64,000 nucleotides of DNA from Cheiracanthium punctorium (taxonomy: Eukaryota; Arthropoda; Arachnida; Araneae; Cheiracanthiidae), in the NCBI GenBank assembly GCA_038373885.1, contig JAWZYV010018289.1, positions 62,001 to 126,000 of the forward strand. Reading direction: 5' to 3'. Positions 1 through 11,830 of the stretch are shown in pieces. Every line of letters starts with the position of its first letter. Position 1 is the stretch's first letter. The notes beneath the pieces were generated by a model. It made no database searches. It saw only the letters and a list, made by a program, of their open reading frames with translations, and was not told the DNA's origin. Position numbers and translations under genes: made by a program.

Positions 1-874
1 TGGATACTTTCTTGTAAAGCTCTATGTGAATCTGTTGTAAATAATACATTAAGCAATGTTTTATACTATTTAATAAGATGCAATTTGAAGATTATTCATT
101 CACACAATACGATTCATTGAAGATTATGAATTTTCAATCTCACTAAGAAGCAAATTTCAATGAAATACTTCTTCATTATGAAGATTTATGTTATCTCAAA
201 AGCTTTTATAAAACAATCTTATTTTTAGCTTTCTGTAACTAAATAAAGCCTGTTTATTAACAGATAATTAGCTGTTGAAATAAGCATAATATAAAGTGCT
301 TTAAATTAAATATAGCCTGTAATTTCTTCTGTCATTTAAATTTATTTATACTCTGTATTTAGAATAGGCATGTCAGGGTCGCATTTTTTCCTTTGTCCTG
401 TATGTGAAAGAGCAGCGATATTTTTTCCCCTATATAGCTGTTAAGGAGTCGCGATAGCTTTCTCCCATTCATCACGTGTATTCTCCTTATGAGCAGGGGC
501 TATCTTAGTCTAAAACTTTAAAAATATTAAATAATAGAGAAAAAAGAGAACGATTATTAAAACAATACAGTTTATTTCTTTATTCCATGTTAATTGATTA
601 AAGCAATTTGGATGTCGAAAGCCAATATATTATATTTTGTAATAACAGAAATGCTAGTAAAAACATTAAAAAGTAAAGTAAAGTAGCACCAGTTGACAGT
701 ACTTTTCTAGCTTTAAATATTGTATATGTAATAGAACAACAATTTTAGTTAATATTATAAACTCTCAAAATATTTAATATTATTAACTAAAATTGTATGA
801 ACTAGCTTTCCTTATTTAATTTACTTGATATAATTTCATCTGTTGTATCTTTATTTTTTTATTTTAATTTCAAG
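1..874. other. Unassigned AT-rich stretch
   Basis: No gene or transposon end is recognised here. The first 120 bases are open in + frame 1 (39 codons, then TGA), which is not enough to call an exon. If the exon proposed at 875 is real, this stretch is intron. Confidence 0.5.
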
Positions 875-1024
875 GATATTAATGGTTGCTGTTGCATTAA
901 TCCAGAACGATTGACTAAACGTGTCACAGGTGGCACTTTTTCAAGAATTAAAGTAAAGCGTCCAGAAAAAGATTGTAAAGGATCCATTATTGACTGTATA
1001 CAAGCAGAAATTCTCAAGATTTAA
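875..1024 (+). CDS. Possible terminal exon of an unrecognised gene
   Basis: A pyrimidine-rich tract ending TTTCAAG precedes 50 codons that stay open to a TAA at 1022-1024. The predicted peptide starts DINGCCCINPERL, carries five cysteines and is rich in lysine and arginine. I do not recognise the family. The case rests on the acceptor-like site, the open frame and composition less AT-rich than the flanks. No upstream exon is visible in the window, so the gene would begin left of it. It could be a chance ORF; transcript evidence would decide. Confidence 0.28.
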   Translation, partial: DINGCCCINPERLTKRVTGGTFSRIKVKRPEKDCKGSIIDCIQAEILKI

Positions 1025-1245
1025 ACTTAACATGTTTCATAAATAATGCATAATGTTCATAAATTTTAATTGCATAGTGTAATATATTTTGACATTTTTG
1101 TTTCACAAAACACTTTTTCTTATACATCTAAATATTAAAAATTATTTTTTACTTAAATTGTGCATTTCTTCAATTATGTACATTTTAGTTACTTATACTA
1201 TTATCATAAATTTATTGATTATTTTATGATAATTTTTACAGAAAC

Positions 1246-1673
1246 ATGTGTATTCAATTCAATATCAAAAGAAAATTTTTGATATTGAACACATTGGAGT
1301 TAGTAGTGATCAGTTCAGTTTACTGCTTTGCAAATTCATGTTACAGATCATACAAAGATGAAAATGCAGTGAAAGTAATTATGCCATCTAGTACTAGATG
1401 GAATTCTTTGATAGATTCATTAGAAATCTACATTTTAAAAAATTGCCTATTTTTTCTGAAAATTTGTGATCTCACAAGTGAAGAATATCTGTTGTTGATA
1501 AAAGAATTCAAAGGCTTGTGTCTAATTTCAATTTGAAGAGTAATTAATGCTGAGGATAAGCGTGAACAGTTAAAAGCCTATTGCAGAGGCCTGGACAGCA
1601 TTCAAAGGAATGACTGTTCTATTGTTGATGCAGTATACATTTGGGAAAAATCAAAAGAAAGAAAAACGTAAAA
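1246..1673 (+). pseudogene. Broken hAT-type transposase fragment
   Basis: Two reading frames together give the middle-to-late part of a hAT-like transposase. The first has PSSTRWNSLIDSLEIY followed by FLKICD, the usual tryptophan-containing block of these proteins. After the stop at about 1534 a second piece reads EQLKAYCRGLDSIQRNDCSIVDAVYIW, matching the common pattern LxxLxPIxxALDxxQxDxxTIADAxxIW. The N-terminal and dimerisation parts are missing and there are frameshifts. No TIRs were found around it. It is a dead relic; the family call rests on remembered motifs, not a database search. Confidence 0.55.
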
Positions 1674-2099
1674 GATCTAGTGAAACTTAAGTTTGAATGT
1701 CTAGGTTGATCAATTTTTTTGGCCAACCATGCAAAAAATTCCAGAGCTGGTGATCGACCCCAGGAATACTGCTTAATGTGCTACTCTGGGATGATTCCCA
1801 GATGACATTTATCGCAATAGAACTGTTGGCACTTATCTTCTGCAATGTTTCATCTGTTCAATCTGTCCCCAGCAGCACACTTATGTCCCAAATACAAACT
1901 GTGAACGTTCAGTTTAAACGTTCACGGTACGTAAACAAAAAATGCTCTACTAATGTCTATATGTCCGGGCAGCCGATGTGTTTAAAACGTAGAAAACCAG
2001 AATTATGTACTTCCCGAACTCACCCAGAACCATTAAATGCTTCAGTAGAACGTTCACACTGTGTTTAAATTACGTTTTCTCGCCTAGATAGCACAGCAA

Positions 2100-2315
2100 A
2101 TTTGCATCAATCTTGCAGTAAGCTTGATTTATCAAGTCAATAAACTTGCATTAAGCTTGATTATTTCAAGCGTGTAAGCTTAATGCAAGCTTGAATGAAG
2201 TGTTCAAGTTTATACTTGCCCAACTTGCATTAAGCTTGACATAGCAAGCTTGAATGAAGTGTTCAAGTTTATACTTGCCCAACTGCATTAAGCTTGACAT
2301 AGCAAGCTTGATTAA
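2100..2315. repeat. Tandem and inverted AAGCTTG-rich repeat
   Basis: The motif CAAGCTTG and variants recur about every 20-30 bases on both strands. A roughly 70-bp unit (GCTTGAATGAAGTGTTCAAG, then ACTTGCCCAACTTGCATTAAG) is repeated almost exactly. The same motif family returns at 2850-3030 on the other side of the inner element, so the two blocks can fold on each other. HindIII sites (AAGCTT) are unusually dense as a result. Confidence 0.75.
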
Positions 2316-2434
2316 AAAACTACACTCTAAAAAAAATTCCTAAATACATGGGGCGCCCCATATACTTTATTTTTCCATGCATTTTCCCCTCTATGCTGAA
2401 ACCTCAAGTTATTTTAATCCGTTTCCGTCTAGTG

Positions 2435-2500
2435 TACGCAACTGGGATCGAAATCGGGACGTAAGATGTGCGAAGCAAGCGTCCTAACCACGATTCAAAT
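2435..2500 (-). repeat. tRNA-like sequence (SINE head or tRNA pseudogene)
   Basis: On the - strand TGGTTAGGACG fits the Pol III A box and GATTTCGATCCC, about 30 bases on, resembles a B box. I could not fold a full cloverleaf with acceptor stem, so this is more likely a tRNA-derived SINE head than a working tRNA. It lies inside the fold-back element. Confidence 0.45.
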
Positions 2501-3064
2501 CTGGCTCGAGGAGAAATGACTAAAGTTTGAAGTGACTTATGGTTGTCACACCGTTGTTTGGGAAGATTGATCAGTATTTCCCATGCCAAACTACATCTTA
2601 TTTTTCCATAGGATAAATCAAAATTAAAAATAATGTTAGATGTGATTTATAGACTCTGCTACTAGGGAAATAAGCATAATATAAACTTAAAAGCAACACA
2701 CGTTTTAAAACTTTCAATATCACAACACTCATGTTGGGGTATAGAATTTGGAAGTATAGAATATTTTTTTTTTTTAATTCTATGGTCAAGTACATTTATG
2801 ACTGATAAATTATTTGTTATGTGGTTTTCCAAAACAAGCAGTAATCAAGTTGTATTCAAGCTTGAAGTTCAAATGACTTAAATACGGGGGGAAATATTTC
2901 AGACTCTTTTTTTTTTTTTTTTTTTTTTTGTAATCTCCAAGCTTGTGGCAAGCTTAAAATGAATTGAACAGTCAAGCTTGCATTAATACGTCAAACTGAA
3001 AGAAAAGTCAAGCTTGATTTAAGCTTATGTGCTGTCTGGGAGTAACACAAGTCGTAAATTATGG

Positions 3065-3105
<41 letters not shown>
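3065..3105. repeat. Poly(A) run, about 41 bases
   Basis: An uninterrupted A run lies just right of the inner fold-back terminus. It could be a retroposon tail or plain slippage. No retroposon body was recognised beside it. Confidence 0.8.
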
Positions 3106-3106
<1 letters not shown>

Positions 3107-3239
3107 AGCAATATCATGGGGAATGCAAAATGATTTTGCCGCTTGCTTGCCTTGTGCAACTCAACACCGGGATGTTGCCAAACAGGTATCTGTAAAACTT
3201 TATTAGACGCCAAGTGAACGACTCATTCCGACGTTTCAG

Positions 3240-3605
3240 GAATAATAAATTCAAAGCATCTAGTAGAACGTGTTGTTAAATATTGCTTTCAAACTTAGTA
3301 CCACCAGTATTTTTGTTATGCGTTGAGTATGACGATTTATGAGCACTGCTTTTGAACGGTTTCACCAACACTTCTGATGCGCGTCAAGTAGGACGGATTA
3401 TCAGGCACAACTTTTGAGCGGTATCAACAGCACTTCTGTTATAAGTCGACTAAAACGTTTTATTAGGCATAGGTTTTGAGCAGTAATACCAGCACTTCTG
3501 CACGTCGAATAGAACGAGTTATTAGGCATTGCTTTAGAACGGCATCATTAAAACCCCTGTTGCACGTCCAATAAGACATTATTTATTCACAGTTTTTGGC
3601 AATAA
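3240..3605. repeat. Degenerate tandem array, about 75-bp unit, 5 copies
   Basis: Copies share the phrases TTATTAGGCATTGCTTTTGA, ACGGTA and CCAGCACTTCTG followed by a CACGTCGA-like segment. Copies differ by substitutions and small indels, so the array is old. It occupies the right arm of the fold-back element. Confidence 0.7.
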
Positions 3606-3715
3606 TTGGTGTAATTTTAGAACGTTATACAGAATGTACAAACTTTACCTGAACGCTTTTCTTACTATTCTGAACGTTACTAGACATTTAAAGAACATTC
3701 TTGTGCTGCCTGGGG

Positions 3716-5045
3716 TGGCTTGCAGAGGATTGAGAGAAATTTTATGCCTAATTTTTGCTAGGTCTTAATAAAATTACAAGCCTAATTAATTTTCAACAAC
3801 TTTTAGTCATGATTACATCTAAAACAGGATTTTTTATAAAATAATAACTGGTTTATTTTCTGTTCAGCTGTCCCATTAGAGACCCCACAGTGTAAGAATT
3901 CAAAATTTCAAGAATAGAAAACCGCGTGTTCAATCACACGATGAGTGATTTATATTATCATAATTTATATGTCTGCTATCTTGAAGAATCTTTCCATTAA
4001 TTATTTTAAATGATTTAAAAATGGAATTAAATGAAAATAAAATTACTTTGATGTGCTAGAAACAACAATGATTTCTCAGGCTTATGGTTGACCTGTTGTT
4101 CAAAAATGTATTACTGTACCCATTCTGTGGTATACAAACTTTTCATAGAAATATTTATTTTTTGTGTACAAAGTTTTGTTCCATTAGCCCTCAGCCTCCC
4201 CTACAGTATCAAACAGACAATCATTTGCGAATTACCTGATATTTATGCAATTTTGAGTTAAATTCTCCAATATTTCTCGGTTTGTGATCACCTTATATTT
4301 TAATCTAGCTACCAAATGCCATCAAATTTGGTAGGGACTAATTAGGGGGATTGTGAAAAATAACTCCAAAAATCAGCAAGAGTGGAAAACATGACAATGT
4401 TGTAGTCAACTCGGCTAAGAATTTCCATAAAATGTAGACAGTTTCAGAATGCAATTTCCCAATTATGTATGAAACAGCTGTATCGACAACTTTCTGTTAA
4501 AGATGCAAAATAAATTTAAAAGTAGCTAACACTGAGGTAACTTGGGATACATTTTTAATTCAGCTAAGGCTTTTTGTATATAGCTGGTTTTTCTACTTTT
4601 ATTGCAGAAATTACTGACTCAGCAGTGCATTTGTGGTTGTGAACCTTGCATTTTTAATCTTCATTTGATGACTTGTATATCAAAACAAAAAATAAGTTTA
4701 GATGGGAACATCTTCAAAAGAGGATTTCCTCCCTCCCCTGATATTTTGCCAAAGATGTTGAAGAAATGTATTTAGCTATGGACAGAACTTTTTTTAATTA
4801 ATCTTGTTTTTCAATGAAATAAATGTCTTTCTTGAAGAATAAACAAACTTTTAATTAAGATCCAATCCACACATTTTGTACAAGTTTTACATAACTGTTA
4901 ACGAAAGAAGACAATCATATATTTACAATGATAAAAATTCTTCATACAGCTGCAGATCTTACCTGCAATTTAAAGGAGACAACAATGATAAAGCCATATA
5001 ATTTTTGAATAACTAAAATATTTTTAAGCAGAACAGCATATCTAA
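3716..5045. other. Unassigned stretch
   Basis: No coding signal, tandem repeat or transposon terminus was recognised. The part next to 5046 would be the 3' untranslated region of the zinc-finger gene on the - strand. Confidence 0.5.
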
Positions 5046-5783
5046 TCACAGTCCATCGTTAACACATGAAATATGTCGAGAAATCATGCTATTTATTTCT
5101 TCATAAACTTTCATGACAGCATCTGTGTGTTCATTGGAAGAACATGAATTACAAAAATATTCAAATATTTTTTTGTGCACCAATTGGAGAATCTTAAACA
5201 ATGATTCAGGTAAAGGAAACTTCAAGCCTTTGCACAGTTCTTTATGTTTGAGCAACCATATTTGAATGTTTATTGAATTAAATTCAAAAGTGTTGTCATT
5301 CACTTTAGGAAAATATGCACACCCAACTGGATTCATACCATAGAAAGGTTGCTGCACATTTGGAATCTCTGAAGAATTCATATCGACATCCTCCACTTCA
5401 CTCTCCTTGTTTGTGATCTCCAAATCATACATATCATCATCTGAACTCTCCTTAAAGTAAACAGATTTCTTAACACGGGGGGATGTCCTTTGAGCGATTC
5501 GTTTACTCTTCCTACCACATGTTTTTAATGAAGCAGTTTTCTTTTTTATTGACTTTCTTGATCCTAAGTCAGGAATGGGAGGATATTCCTCCTGATCAGA
5601 AAATTCATTCAATTTCGGGCTATCATTCTCATCCACTTCTGAATTACCGGTACTCTCTTTTTTAGAGTCTTCACTGTCACTGTTATCTTTATAAAATTCA
5701 GAAGAACATCTGTGTATCTTCAAGATATGAAATTTGAAGTCTTCGTAATCATCATAATCTTTCTGGCACAAGTGGCACCACAT
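5046..5783 (-). CDS. Single C2H2 zinc-finger protein, terminal exon
   Basis: This 245-codon frame has biased, protein-like composition. A C2H2 finger occupies residues 3-24 (C3, C6, H19, H24; C-x2-C-x12-H-x4-H). An acidic, serine-rich stretch (about 27-70), a basic stretch (about 75-105) and a second acidic stretch (about 110-135) follow. The C-terminal 90 residues look folded (IWLLKHKELCKGLKFPLP). I do not recognise the protein. The frame stays open upstream of the ATG through a lysine run, and a possible acceptor (CATCTTAG) lies about 50 bases upstream, so the exon may start earlier. A nuclear, nucleic-acid-binding role is suggested by the finger and basic patch only. A domesticated or transposon origin is not excluded. 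Confidence 0.6.
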   Translation of the reverse strand: MWCHLCQKDYDDYEDFKFHILKIHRCSSEFYKDNSDSEDSKKESTGNSEVDENDSPKLNEFSDQEEYPPIPDLGSRKSIKKKTASLKTCGRKSKRIAQRTSPRVKKSVYFKESSDDDMYDLEITNKESEVEDVDMNSSEIPNVQQPFYGMNPVGCAYFPKVNDNTFEFNSINIQIWLLKHKELCKGLKFPLPESLFKILQLVHKKIFEYFCNSCSSNEHTDAVMKVYEEINSMISRHISCVNDGL

Positions 5784-6234
5784 CTTTTTTTTTTTCCCCT
5801 CTATTAAATTTTCATCAAAATTAGTCCTAAGATGTATATATATGTTAATTGCTGACTAGTGTTTGATGGTAAATTAAATGATGAACCTGAAAAGAAAATA
5901 ACTATCATTAAATTATAATACTTAAATTACATTATTATACATTAAATTATGAATTAATATACATAATTCATATCAAAACTAAGTAGCAGAAACTGCAGGA
6001 CAATAGTAAGCACCAGGGGGGGGGGGGGGGGGAGAATCACTAAAACAGGGTAAAAAAAAATGGATGTGCTCTTTAAAGATTTTGCCAAGTATGACATTTA
6101 AGGGTTTAAATCTTAAATTTTATTTCAAAAGAACAATTTCAGTCCAAAAAAAAAAAAAAAAAAAGCTTTCATTTCAAAATAATTGAAATTTAAGAATAAA
6201 ACCTCAAGAGCATTTTTTCTTGCTAAAAGGTTCC

Positions 6235-6269
<35 letters not shown>

Positions 6270-6479
6270 TTTTTTTATGACTTGTGATAAGAATATATTA
6301 TTATGTTCAGAGAACGATTATCTTTTTTAACAACAGTTACTTTTGTTTACCTTTTCAGGATTGGAAATAAGTGGTATCGCATCGCAATTTGCAATGCAAA
6401 ACATAACTCGAAACATTTTTTTTTACATAGCAAAAAGATAACACTATATCATAGATTTCTTAGATTATTATGATCAAAC
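5784..6479. other. Unassigned, with simple repeats
   Basis: It holds a G run at about 6017-6032, an A run at about 6147-6163 and a TA run at about 6239-6262. It may include intron of the zinc-finger gene. No coding exon was recognised. Confidence 0.5.
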
Positions 6480-6542
6480 ACCAAAGTAGAAAGGGCATTT
6501 TCTGCTGTGAAACAGATAAAAACTGATACTAAAAACCAGTAA
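6480..6542 (+). pseudogene. hAT transposase C-terminal scrap
   Basis: Twenty codons read TKVERAFSAVKQIKTDTKNQ before a TAA. The pattern ERAFSAVKQIKTDxxN is typical of the C-terminal dimerisation region of hAT transposases. Upstream sequence is degraded, with no matching element ends. Directly to the right (about 6548) is a TAGATATGTACCGAG segment that resembles the terminus of a different hAT-like family seen near 55957 on the - strand. Confidence 0.5.
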
Positions 6543-8190
6543 GTACTAGATATGTACCGAGCATTCAGTACTTGGCTAATTTGCTAAGTACTCAGTATTT
6601 GGCTAAATTTTGACCCACTAATGCAAGGTAGTGCTAAACTTTCTGCTCAGTAATTAACTTTAGATTCATTTTTTGAACTTCAAAATAAAGTAAGTGTGAT
6701 GCTATTTAAAAGACTTTATATTTACAAATCTGTGAGCTCATTATTTATTAGCTATTGGATCTCTTTGCACGTACTGAACATAAAACTGAATTTTTCTCTT
6801 TGATTTTATTTAATGCAATCTGCATAATCTGAGTTGGTGTCAGTCCCGATCAACTCTGATCATCTCGGTACTTCACTGTATTAACTCTAAATAACACAAC
6901 TTAAATCCGTGCTACTCTGTAACTAATCATTCCATTCATAGACTACAAATTAAAAACAAGTATATTAGTGATAATGTGTTCTGCAAAATGGGGGGCTGTG
7001 ATAATGCCTACCATTGCAGTTTGAAGCAGAAACCTGCATTTGTTTGTTCTTCCATAGTTCCCTTCATTAATAAAGACTGGTGACATGTAAAAAGAGCAAC
7101 CAGGGGTGGGAATTCAAAAAAAGCACTTTTAGTGTTGACTCTAGCTCAATTTGGCAGGGCCCAGTGGTTTTTCACAATTTTTTTCCACATCCGACGGTCC
7201 CCTTTGTTTCTCCCGTGCTTGGCCGTTTTCACTGTTTGTCAATGGCCATCAATTTTCACCTTCTAGCCACACCAACATTCCACAAGAGAAAAGGAACTAC
7301 CATAATTTATGGAAGAAATGCCGCACACATGAAAATGAGCTTAATTAACTAGACAATCATCAGAAATGCCACAGCTGCAATTTCCCTCCCCCAGTTTTGG
7401 GGGAGAGGGCATAAAATGGTTAAACTCGCACCGGGTGCAATATAGACTAGTTTTGGCTGATTCAATATTTTAAGAACAATGGAAGTTTATTGGAACATGG
7501 GAGCGGTTAATCAAGGACAGCACACTTTTGCAGTATTTTATCGAACTTTAGCCCATCAAAATATATATATTAGAACCTTCATTTAAAGTTAATTATAGTT
7601 CTAAAATGTAGATATAAAACCTTTTTTTTTTTTTTCTTTGACTTAATTGAGGAGACATCACTTGGATTTATGTACCCATCCAGAGTATGGATTAAACCAC
7701 TTTTCTAAGGGCTTAGGCTCGCATTCTGATTCGTTATGCTGTGCTCCGTGTGAAACTAAAAAGTACATGATTGGTGGTGGCGCCATCTTTTGAACAATTA
7801 TTACTAAATAAATTTTACAATTTTTCATTGGAGATCAGTTAATAAAATTTTAAAATATCATAAACATTGCACTTACAATTTTTTAACTTTTATACTCTTA
7901 AACATCTCAGCATTTCTTCCATAAGTTACGGTATCTCTTCTACTCCCAGGATAACCTTCCGACCTACTGCTCGCAGCACAGAATTCAATACATAGAATTT
8001 TGTGTACCCGTGGCGAATTGGAAATCTTATTGCACCTCATACTGCACACAAGCTTTTATTGCAGAACGTGACTATCCCCTGTGTTCACCTTGTTCCACAA
8101 AAGAAATATCCAGTTCGATAGATTATCTACTTTCAATGAAAGAAAAGGGGTTTTGGGATTAATCCCCCCCTCCCCCAAACACATAGAACT
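6543..8190. other. Mostly unassigned; contains a diverged inverted pair
   Basis: TTATGGAAGAAATGC at about 7307-7321 recurs inverted at about 7911-7925, with partial similarity continuing for some 15 bases on one side. This suggests ends of an old element about 0.65 kb long. Short ORFs at 7080-7352 and 8056-8356 show no recognisable protein. No gene is supported. Confidence 0.4.
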
Positions 8191-8250
8191 CCAAGCAGCA
8201 GGGTTCCCGCTAGAGTGCGAGACCGTGAGAATCTCGCGCAAAAAATATTA

Positions 8251-9007
8251 CAGGGTGTCGACAGATCAGGGAAATCATGGAAAAATCAGGGTACTTTATC
8301 GATCAGGGAATTTTGTAAAAATATTTAAAAATCAGGGAAATTTCGTTTTTGCCTAGTAAACTAGATTGTTTTTAGTTGTCAATCAGCGTCTGACTCGCGG
8401 CTCCGTTCCGGATCATACGATACTCAACTGAGGCAAACATTTTAGGAATCCGAAAACACGAATATAGATCACACAAGAACATAGAAATATGAATCACGGT
8501 TTTGAAAAAACAAGGTGCACATGATACAGTTTTTGGATTTCGCACAAAGTAGTCTTTATATTCAGATGACTAAATGTCGTCTTTTTTTTATAGATAGGGC
8601 TCATTTTGAAGCCTTTTTAATATATATTTTTTTTTATTTGAAACGATACATTGATTAAATAAAATAAGTTATTAGGTGGCCAGTTTATTTTGATCAGTCA
8701 TCCTTATGCTTGAAATTGAACACTATCTTTAAAAAACGAGGAAACTTTCTGCTATATTGTCTTTTAGTGTTCAGCTAAATTTTATGTTTGGATTTATGAA
8801 ACTGAAATACAATTTTATTAATATTAAGCATTTTTGTGGTTTTCTATTATTTATTTCCCTATATGAAGCATTCACCTGTTGGTGCATGATACACAATGGT
8901 GATTTACATGAAAGATTATGGTATGCATATAATTAGTTCTGGAAATTTGATAAAGATAATCAGGAAAAATCAGGGAACTTTTTTTCTCAATTTCTGTAGC
9001 CACCCTG
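8251..9007. mobile_element. Nested element with CAGGGTG termini
   Basis: CAGGGTGTCGACAG at the left and CAGGGTGGCTACAG (reversed) at the right are the termini. Both ends carry subterminal repeats of ATCAGGGAA. The flanking direct repeat is TATTA (8246-8250 and 9008-9012), 5 bp, shorter than the hAT standard, so the superfamily is uncertain. No transposase is present. Short ORFs inside (8081-8356, 8896-9168) are chance frames. Confidence 0.7.
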
Positions 9008-9328
9008 TATTACAGCACGAGGTATTCTCACACTGCAAAATATTTGCCACCTGCGCGAGATTCTCGCACGGCATGCTGTTTGAAAGTTTAAAAGCGCCAG
9101 TTTACAAATACAAAAATTTGTTTTTACTCTACTACTGTCTGATAACGAGCCTGCCGCTGCCGCAATGAAGCGTCCCCTCCCCCTTCCTCTCTCGAGTTTC
9201 CGTTCAGAGATAACACGGTTAATTATCGGAATGCAGAGGGGGAATATTAATTAATGCTATCGGCGCTGAGCTGACGTGTTGATTTTTCTCCTCCTGCTTG
9301 CCAGCTGTAAAATGTTTTGTTTTTGTAA

Positions 9329-9354
9329 GTGCGTCCATCATACGATGGACGCAC
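9329..9354. repeat. Perfect hairpin, 11-bp arms
   Basis: GTGCGTCCATC and its exact complement are separated by 4 bases. It lies inside the hAT element and may be a subterminal structure. Confidence 0.8.
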
Positions 9355-10221
9355 ATACGGAGTTTTGAGAGCATTTCATCTATTTGTTTTTTTATATACC
9401 ACCACGATTCATGGAATTATTGATAACCTCTGGCAGTTTGAAATTTGGACCCCCCCCCCCTTCCGTTCTAAGTTTAGTTGTCGTTCACAGTAAGTGTTAA
9501 TCAATCTTTTAAGAATACCCCCCCCCCCCCCCCAAAAAAAAAAGAAGCTGAAATTTTCTGGTTAAATGCCGGATAATCTAGCTTATACTGTAGTAAGAAG
9601 TTGAACTTAACTATATCTATTTTAACTTTGTCACACATATTTGTATCTTACCAACTTTGTAGTGTAATATAATTTAATATTTATAAAAATATATTATATA
9701 AATATTAAGTTATTTTATATAATTTTATTATACTAGATAAAATATTATAGTTAATAATTCTTTTGCTTTGTTAAACTGGATGTGATTCTTTGAATAAATT
9801 TGAATATTCATTAACTTTGAATATCCATTAACAATTCAAGTGTAAATTTCAGTGCACAAGTGAAAATTTAAGCAATCTTATTAGAATAGCTGATTAAAAT
9901 ATCAATTTAGAAAGTTTTCCATATGATCAAGCTGTAAAATTTTTTAATGAAGGAAAAATCGGTGTTATTGAAATTGTACTATAAATAAATAAAATGATGT
10001 TAAACAAGATTTATGTTCTCACTTAACTTTCAGAAATCTCACTCAAAATTTTTGGATGGGTGAGAAATCTCCCCGAATTTTTTTTTTTTTTCTAATGGGA
10101 ACCCTGCCAAGCAGGTAAGATTTTGCGAAACAAAACGCAGCACTGACCAGCTACACTCCTTATCAGCAATTGCCCAAGTGGGAGCAAGTAGTGGAAACCC
10201 TGTCTCTAGAAAAATTCGTAG

Positions 10222-11156
10222 TTGGGTCAGTCCATGTGAAATCATCCAGAAAAAATAAAATTTGTTGCTTGATATTTTTATATATATATATTTGCCAGTT
10301 TATTAACCAGTATATTGGGAGTTCAAAACAAGTGTTAAAAAAAAATTAGGCTCTTGGGATTTTTTTTTTTTTTTTTTTTTGTGGCCATTTTTAGGTGGCA
10401 ACATGGGATTCTTGATGAAAATAGAGGTTCACGGAAAATCTCATAATTTTTTTACTTTTAAGAGTTTTTTAATTATTTAAATATCATTATAATCAGAAGG
10501 AAATAATCTAAATTTTTGCTAATTAGTACTTTTTTATACAACTTGAAGAAGTTACTGAAAATGCACTGTAAAAATTTAATTTGTCAATGAAGAAAATGGC
10601 GATTTTGACATGAAAATTTCAATAGAAGGAAATAAGACTCACCTTAATAATTGCATTTGTAAATAGATGCCATAGAGTGGTACTACTCCCAGGGAAAGTA
10701 TGATTAATTAGAAGCTATTCCTTTTTTCTTAATAATTAGTCAAACATGGTCACTTTGCAAAAAATTGCTAAGTTTGCAGTTAAATAATTAAAAAGGGACT
10801 GAATGAAAAATTATGAAATTCTGTCAGGAAAGTTGTCTTATATGTATAAGTGGGTGATATAAATTTCATGAGTGATATCAGTTTGCTTTCAGAGATACAG
10901 GGTCTCAAAAGTGATGCCGAAATCACACTTATGAATAGGCATTATTGCAGCCAAGAACAGTCTCTTCAGCAGAAAATTAATTCTGTTCATAGTTTTCAAA
11001 TCTGTGTAACTTTTAGTGATGGTGTATGTATTTCCCGGTATCTGTTTGAAATAAATAATTTAATAAGAGGTAACAGAAAAAAAAATTCTGAAATTTCATC
11101 TTTTAGCTTTTCACTGATATTATAAGTACGTCCAGTCACTGTTGTAAATTCAAGAG
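10222..11156. repeat. Left long TIR
   Basis: It pairs with 13397-14328 in inverted orientation. An ORF here (10850-11125, +) has no recognisable protein and is explained by the repeat. Confidence 0.85.
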
Positions 11157-11830
11157 GGGTAAGTTTTCGAAGCACTTTGCTTACTGGAACTCAATCTATC
11201 ATTTTTTGACATTTTAAATGATGTTCTAAGTCCACATGGGTGAAAAAAATGGATTGAGAGGTCATTGTTTTCTTCGTTTGTGTCCAAAACTTTTCCAAGC
11301 CACCACTCTTTTTCATATATGCATGCAACATAGTCATTCTTTTGAAATGATAAGGAACTTTCACACATTTTTGAAATAATATGATCATTATATTGTTGGC
11401 ATATAGATGTTACAAAGCATCTGATTGTACTTTCATTGACTGGCACAAATCTGTGATATCCCCTGGTACCAGAAATTCTGTTGCAGAACTGGAATCTTTT
11501 GTTTAGCATTTTCGCATTTTCTTGTACTTCCTCTGCTGAAACATAGAAATAAGTAATTCCCAAAATTTTTTCTGAGCAGCAGTGAAACAAGTCTTTTGGA
11601 GTTAAAATTTGGCTATTGTACGGTCTCTGTAAGGATATTCTTGAGAGTTCCCTTTTCGTGGTTCCCCCTATTCCATCGCAAGCATTTTTTCCGTGTGCAG
11701 AGGCAAAGAAATTCCATTCTGCTTTCATTCCAAAGTCATTGATATGAGAGCAGACATTCATAAAATTCTTTTTATTTTTATATTGGGTGCTAGAACCATC
11801 CCCTTTTCTACTGTTGGTACCAAATTTTTA
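11150..11830 (-). pseudogene. Transposase C-terminal half of the long-TIR element
   Basis: The 203-codon ORF (11150-11761) reads MNVCSHINDFGMKAEWNFF, then HGKNACDGIGG, TKREL and SLQRPYNSQ. I recall these as a recurrent block in unclassified animal transposon proteins. Near the C-terminus VACIYEKEWWLGKV and FFHPCG form a second recurrent block. Upstream, in the same frame, 11762-11810 encodes GDGSSTQYKNKKNF, the expected acidic motif just before the block, so the true frame extends past the ATG. The preceding ORF is in another frame, showing one frameshift near 11810. The aspartate in GDG and the HGK/DG motif are candidate catalytic residues, by inference only. Confidence 0.6.

Larger units (their letters stand above)
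1867..3715. mobile_element. Fold-back DNA element with GAACGTT repeats
   Basis: The left end reads CCCAGCAGCACACTTATGT and the right end, reversed, CCCAGGCAGCACAAGAATGT, giving related inverted termini 1.8 kb apart. Both subterminal zones repeat GAACGTT or its complement. A second inverted pair (CCTAGATAGCACAG near 2083 and its counterpart near 3041) lies inside and encloses the AAGCTTG repeats. No transposase is present. I could not fix a TSD, so the ends are approximate. It is likely a non-autonomous fold-back element, perhaps two related copies nested. Confidence 0.5.
8199..10106. mobile_element. hAT-type non-autonomous element, 8-bp TSD
   Basis: The left end CAGGGTTCCCGCTAGAG and the inverted right end CAGGGTTCCCATTAGA form the TIRs. 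The flanks 8191-8198 and 10107-10114 both read CCAAGCAG, a perfect 8-bp TSD, which is diagnostic of hAT insertion. No transposase was found inside. It contains the nested element at 8251-9007 and a perfect hairpin at 9329-9354. Confidence 0.85.

Noticed and set aside
2435..2500. A functional tRNA gene
   Set aside because: A- and B-box-like sequences exist, but no acceptor stem or complete cloverleaf could be formed by eye, and it sits inside a repeat.
7096..7160. CAGGGGTGGGAATTC and CAGGGCCCAGTGG as hAT ends
   Set aside because: No inverted partner or TSD was found within a few kilobases.
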